Below are positions 45,201 to 51,200 of a stretch of DNA of 64,000 nt, one piece after another; positions within the stretch are counted from its first letter, which is position 1; every line of letters begins with the position of its first letter. The translations under genes were made by a program, and so were the position numbers. Below the pieces are notes generated by a model. It ran no database searches and had not been told where the DNA came from. It saw nothing but the letters and a program-made list of their open reading frames with translations. Origin of the DNA: an uncultured Oscillospiraceae bacterium (GTDB lineage: Bacteria; Bacillota_A; Clostridia; Oscillospirales; Acutalibacteraceae); the NCBI GenBank assembly GCA_910589395.1, contig CAJUTL010000004.1:34355-98354 (forward strand), read 5' to 3'.

Positions 45201-48200
45201 CTGAACCTGGTTCACAGCCAGAGCTATGTAGTCAGTGTGGAGATCACTTCCGAAAAAGTGAAGGATCAGGATGTGACTCAGCTTACCGCCAAGTATCTGG
45301 ATCAGTATGGAAAACCTGTGGCGGCCCCCGCAACGGCGGTATGGTCCTTGGTGGGAACACCGGAAAACGCGGTGCTTTCCAGCGATGGCCGGTTGGATCT
45401 GACTGCCGGCTACGTCCCCGCTTCTATTGAAGTACAAGTGAACTGCGGCCTTGCCTGCCAGGCTAAAAAGACCCTGCAGGTGATCCACAGCGGTGAACCC
45501 AATTACAACAATGTGCTGACCACAGTGACAGTCTGTCACCTGGGAGACGGCACAGTTACGTTGAACAGTGAAGGCGAGACCACCGCCAAGTTTGGTTATG
45601 TGGCGGCTGACCAGTATGGCAACGTGATGCTTCCCACGGAGGAGAACGATACCGTGACCTGGAAGATCACGGCGCCCACCACCGGTTATACCGTGCCCGA
45701 CGCCGCTGTCGGTGAAATCGTCGCGGCGGAAGGCGCGCAAGCCAAGAACGCGGTAGGGATCAGCAATTCTGTCCGCATCGCGGGCGTTACAAAGCCCGGC
45801 TCCGGCAGTGTGGATTTTGTTCAGGAAGAGCCCAGGCTGGCTTCTGTGGAAGTGCTCAGCACCAAGGTGCCGAGAAAGGCTGTGCAGCTGACTGCCCGGT
45901 ACCTGGATCAGTTCGGCAATGCCGCCGCGGATCCGGCGGAGGTCCGTTGGACGCTGACCGGGCAAACGCCCGAGGGATCCGGCGCTTATCTGACCGCCGA
46001 TGGTATTCTGTATCCCGGTACGGCCTCTGCCGTCAAGGTAATGGTAACGGCGGACGGCGTGGATTCTCCTGAAAAGGAGATCCCCGTGGTAGACGACCTG
46101 GAGCAGAAGGTAGACCGGGTAGAGGTGTATCAGATCTACGGTTCCTCCACTGTGGCGGTGCCTACGCTGAAGGAAACGCCTCCCACGCTGATCTATGGCG
46201 CCAGGATCCTGGACGAGAATAACAACGTGATTTTGGATCGCGCCTGCGATTGGCAAATCGAAAATATGCCCGCGGGTGTGGAGATCCAGAAGACCCAGAA
46301 GACTCAAAGCACGGTAACGGTGCAAAGCAGCGCCGCCGCCGGAACGATCACGGTGATGGCCACGGAGCCTGTGAGCGCGAAATTCGGCACCGCGTCTCTG
46401 ACGCTGCAGAAGGCCGCTTCCACAGTCACCACCGTGGAGATCAAAAACGATATGGTCGCGCCCCAGACCTCCACTCCCTTGGAGCTCACGTGGAAAGACC
46501 AGTTCGGCATGGAAATGGATCTGAGCAGCAGCACCGTGGTTTCCCAGTGGGAAGTGACAGATTATGAGATGCGCTCCACAGCGGAAGACGCGATAACGCC
46601 CAGCTTTGCCAACAGCGGAAATAACGACAGCACTCTGTCTTCCGGCGATGCGGCGAAGATCAAGGTAAGTGTAACGGCACTGCTGAACGGCAGCTCCTAT
46701 TCCGCCGCGAAGACGCTTCTGGTAGGTGATGAGCCCGCCAAGGCCTCTTACCTGTCTGTGACAGGTCCGGACGAGGTGCAGCTCAGCAGCAAGCAGGACG
46801 TGTATGCAAACTTCACCAGCATTCTGCGGGATCAGTACGGCGGAAAGATGGCCTTTACCGCCGGCACCTACAGCTGGAAAACAAACGCCGGTACCATCGT
46901 GCTCAACGGCAGTGATGATGTACAGGTAACTTATGCCGCCGGTACCTCCGCGCAGGAGGATGTGGTTCAGGTCACACTGGCCACCGGCCCGGACAGCGAC
47001 CCGATCACCGGGAAAAAGCAAACCGCTTTGCGTCAGGAAAGCCAGGTGCTCAGCTCCATCGTGATCACCTCAAACGCTTTGCCCACCAAGGCGGACGGTG
47101 ATGTTTCCCTGACTCTGGGAGTCAAATACCTGGATCAGTACGGGCAGCTGATGCCCACTCCGGCGGATGCCGTATGGAGCATCGTTACCCAGAGAGGCAC
47201 GGCGGCGGAAGGAGCCACGGAGACCCGTGAAGCCGAATTCCGGACGGAAGCGGACGCTCACAACGGCGTGCTCTGGCTGCCCACGGACGTGGACAATATG
47301 CAGGTCAAGGTGACCGCCGGCGGCAAGGAAGCCACCGCAACACTAGCCCGTGATAACAGCTACAGTGTAGATCCCCAGACGGCGAAGGAGATCCTGGTGA
47401 CCCGTCTGAAGGGCAGCGGAGCCATCTATATTCCCGTTTCTGGTCAGGACCGTTACGGTTTTGGAGCTACGGTACTGGACGATCACGGGAGTGTGGTAAC
47501 TCCTATCGCGGAGGGCGCCATTACCTGGCGGACCATGCCTACCATCAACGGCACCGGCATGGCGGCCTCGACCGAAGATGGTTCTACCGGTATTTTCACA
47601 GTATCCAACAACGCCGTTCCCAAAAACGGTGTGAAGATCACCGCCCTTTACGGCGAGCTCTCCGGTGATACGGAAGTAAATCTGGTTCGCACGGCCTCTG
47701 AGCTCAAGGGCATTACCCTGGAAGCAGGAGATACCGAGGACGGCGTGATCCAGCTGGTTGTAAACTATATCGACCAGTATGGCGCGAAGATGGATAAGCC
47801 CGACGGCATTATTCCTCTGTTCCAGATCACCGGAAAAGAGATGGACGACGCCTCCGAGACCGCGGTGGAACCCACCGTTTCCAGCGGCGGTCTGCTGACC
47901 TTCCACGACGCCCTGTTGGTCAATGTGAAGGCTGTGACCAGCGATGGCCGTTTCGAGGCCTCCGATACCTTTGACAGAAGCACGGCCCTGCCTGACCGCA
48001 CGCCTGTTGTCACCGTGACCAGAGTGCTGAAGGAGGGTGAGGCGGACGGCCCGGTCACCGTGCCTACAGGAAATACACCTGTTACACTGACCTTCCAGGC
48101 CGAAAGCAAAAATATCGACGCCCCCAGCTTCCTGTGGAGCCTGGACGGCGCTTCCGGCGACGTGACCTGCACGGCGGACAGCACAACGAAGAAGGTCACC

Positions 48201-51200
48201 GTAACGGTACCCAAGACCGCCAAGGCGGCTCAAACGGTTACGATCACCGCGCTGGAGAACGGCACCAAGGTAAGCGGCAAGACCACCTTCACAATTCTGC
48301 GTCAGGAAAGCAAGCTGACAGATGTGGCGGTAAGGCCGGTCCAGATGGCACCTGGAGCTACTTCCGTGACGCTCAGCGCTATTGGGTTGGATCAGTATGG
48401 CGAGGAAATGGAGCTTCCGGCGGATTATACCATTGCGGTAGATCTCACGAAGCTGACTACTGAGCCCGAACTGACAGAGGAGCAGAAGGAGAATCTGTCC
48501 TACAACGAAGGCACCAGAACTTTGGGCGAATTCCCCTCTGAGGTACAATCCATCACCTTCCCCGCCACCGTGACCTGTACGGACGGCGGCAAGAAGGAAT
48601 TCAAGAAAACAGTGACCATCACCAGAGGTGAGGAGGCAAGACTTGCCGAGATCAAGGTGACAGGCCCGGCCCGCGGAACGATCAAGGCTGCGGAGCAAGT
48701 CAGCCTGACGCCCTTCCTTGCCAAGGCGTATGATCAGTATGGTCAGGAGATCGACCTGCCCGCGGCGGCAGTGTGGGGACTGTTCGGCGAACCCAGCGGC
48801 GTAACGGTAGAAGCTGCCGACGGCACTGGAACGGTACAGATCCCCGCCGGGGCGAAGGAAGCCTCCGGCGTTACCCTCCGGGTACGCGATTACGCTTCCG
48901 GCGTAAGCGGCTCGGCGAAGTTTGACCTGGTGCGGGATTACAGCGAGGGAGTTCTGCTCTCCGCTGTGGGGATCAAGGAATCCGCCGTAAGGCGCGGCTC
49001 CGATACCACCCTGACACCTCAGTACTTTGACCAGTTCGGCGAAGAGATCCCGGGCTATGTGCCCCTGGGCGACGAGTGGAAGATCGATGCTCCCGCCAGC
49101 GGTGTTGAAATCGAGAAGGGCCGTCTGAAGATCACCGATGAGTCCCTGACCGGCTTTACCGTGACCTACACGGCGGACGGAAAGTCTGTGACGAAGACCC
49201 TCGCCATCTCTGAGGAAGCGCCTGTGGTCTCCAGCATTACCGTTACCAGAAACACTGGCAGCGGTGCGGTGAATATCCCCGTGAGCGGCAGCAATAACGT
49301 GGCGTATACCGCGGAGATCCTGGATCAGTACAGCAGGCCCATTACCACGAATCCCAATATCGTATGGGGCGTTGAAAACGCTCCCGCAGGCGTGACCGCT
49401 TCCGGCTCTGTCCAGAACGGTATGCTGACGGTGGCTTCCACGGCGCCTGAGGCCAAGGGGATCCGGATCAGCGCTACAGACCGCGCCACCGGAGTTTCCG
49501 GATATGCCACGACAGACATCGCAAAGGAAGACAGCGCCTGCGTTGGAATCAAGATCGATCCTACCGTTGTTCCCAGAGACAGCGAGAACTTCCAGCTGAA
49601 GGTAAAATATCTGGATCAGTATGGAAACGAGATGGCACAGCCTGTGAATACGGCGCCCATCTGGTCCATGGTCACAGAGGGCCTTACAGATGTTGTGCTG
49701 ACCGCCGGCGGCAAGTTGACCCTGAACGGCCACGATCAGCCCTTTACCGTGCGGGCCGCCTTGTCAGATTCCGTAAAGGACGAGGCGGAGATCACCGTCA
49801 GCGGCAAGACGCTCAGTGAGGAAAGCCTGAAGACTGTAAAGCTTACGGCCCAGAGCCCCGTAACGGTTCTGACCGACGCCGACCTGGAGGTACCGGTATA
49901 CCACAAGCTCGTAGGTGAGTTCGGTACGGATATGACAGACCGGACCGATATAACTCTCACCTGGACAGGAGCCGCGAACGGCAAGCTGACCGTGCCCGCG
50001 AAGAGCCCTGCCAAGACCTATCAGGTCTCCGCTGCCGCGACCCGCGGCACGGAAAAGGTGGAAGGCTCTGTAGAGGTGTACGCCGGCCATGCGGAACCCC
50101 AGGCACAGTCTGTGAAGATCCTGACAGAGACAGTGAGCAGAAAAGCGCCTCACCTGGAAGCCGAGGTCCTGGATCAGTACGGTGAGAAGATCACCGGCGC
50201 CCAGGTGAAGTGGACGCTGCCCACGCCTACAGAAGGCGTTACCGTAGCGGAAAGCGGCGTGGCGGTCATCGCCGGCGGTGTGGAGAAATTCACCGTCATG
50301 GCTGCCTCCGGCAAAAGCTCCGATACCAAGGAGATCCAGGTTTCCGATGAGGAGCCTGTACCCACCGAGATCGTTATCACCCGTCTGGATGTGAAGGGAA
50401 GCAACGCCATTACGGCTCCCGGCACGGCCCAGTACAGCGCCGAGGTCAAAGATCAGTTTGGCGGCAGGGTGAATGTGACAAATATGGTCTGGTCCATCGA
50501 CCCGTATGTGACCGGTGTAGACGTAGACAGAAACGGCAACGTGACTGTTTACAACACGGCCGAAACCGGCAGCGCCAACCTTACCGTTTCCGCCGCCGGA
50601 CTGAAGAACAGCGTGACCCTTTCGATCACCGGTCAGGAATATTCCGCTATCGCGGGGCTGCAGATCACGCCTTCCGCGGTACAGGAGGATAAAGAGACCG
50701 TAGAGCTGCATTCCGCCTTTGTGGATTCTTACGGCAGCTACATGGGAGACGCTTCTGAAACGGTAGGTTATGACGCCCCCGAGGCGCTGGCGCCTGCTGA
50801 CGCGACTCCCACCATAGATAACGATACCGATACGCTGACCTTGAACGGAGCAACTTCCGTAAAGGTTACCGGCTCTGCCGAGAAGAACGGTACCTTCTAT
50901 GACGGTGAGACTGTTATCAATGTGGAAGAGGTTGGAACACCTTCCGAAATAACCTGGATCCGCGTGGACGCTCTGGAGGGTGTAAATGAAGATCGCACCA
51001 TGGCGGTGCCCGTCATGGAAGACGCCGATACTCCCGGTAAGACCACCGCGAAGTTCCAGGCAACACCCTATGACCAGTACGACCAGCCCATGGACGGCAG
51101 CGCCATTGTGTGGAGCGTTCAGAGCAGGCCGAAGGGAGTTTCCATCGACCAGAACGGTGTGCTCACGCTGACCAGTGAAGCCGTTTCCGGCAGGTATCTG

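Noticed and set aside
40392..47021. Antisense open frame of 2209 codons on the minus strand, plus others of 930-1205 codons at 6961-10392, 15691-18909, 32859-36476 and 37035-39827
   Set aside because: They lie fully inside A, B and C on the opposite strand and have no signal peptide, ribosome-binding site or recognisable domain. Repetitive sense protein with few Leu TTA/CTA and Ser TCA codons leaves the antisense frame free of stops.
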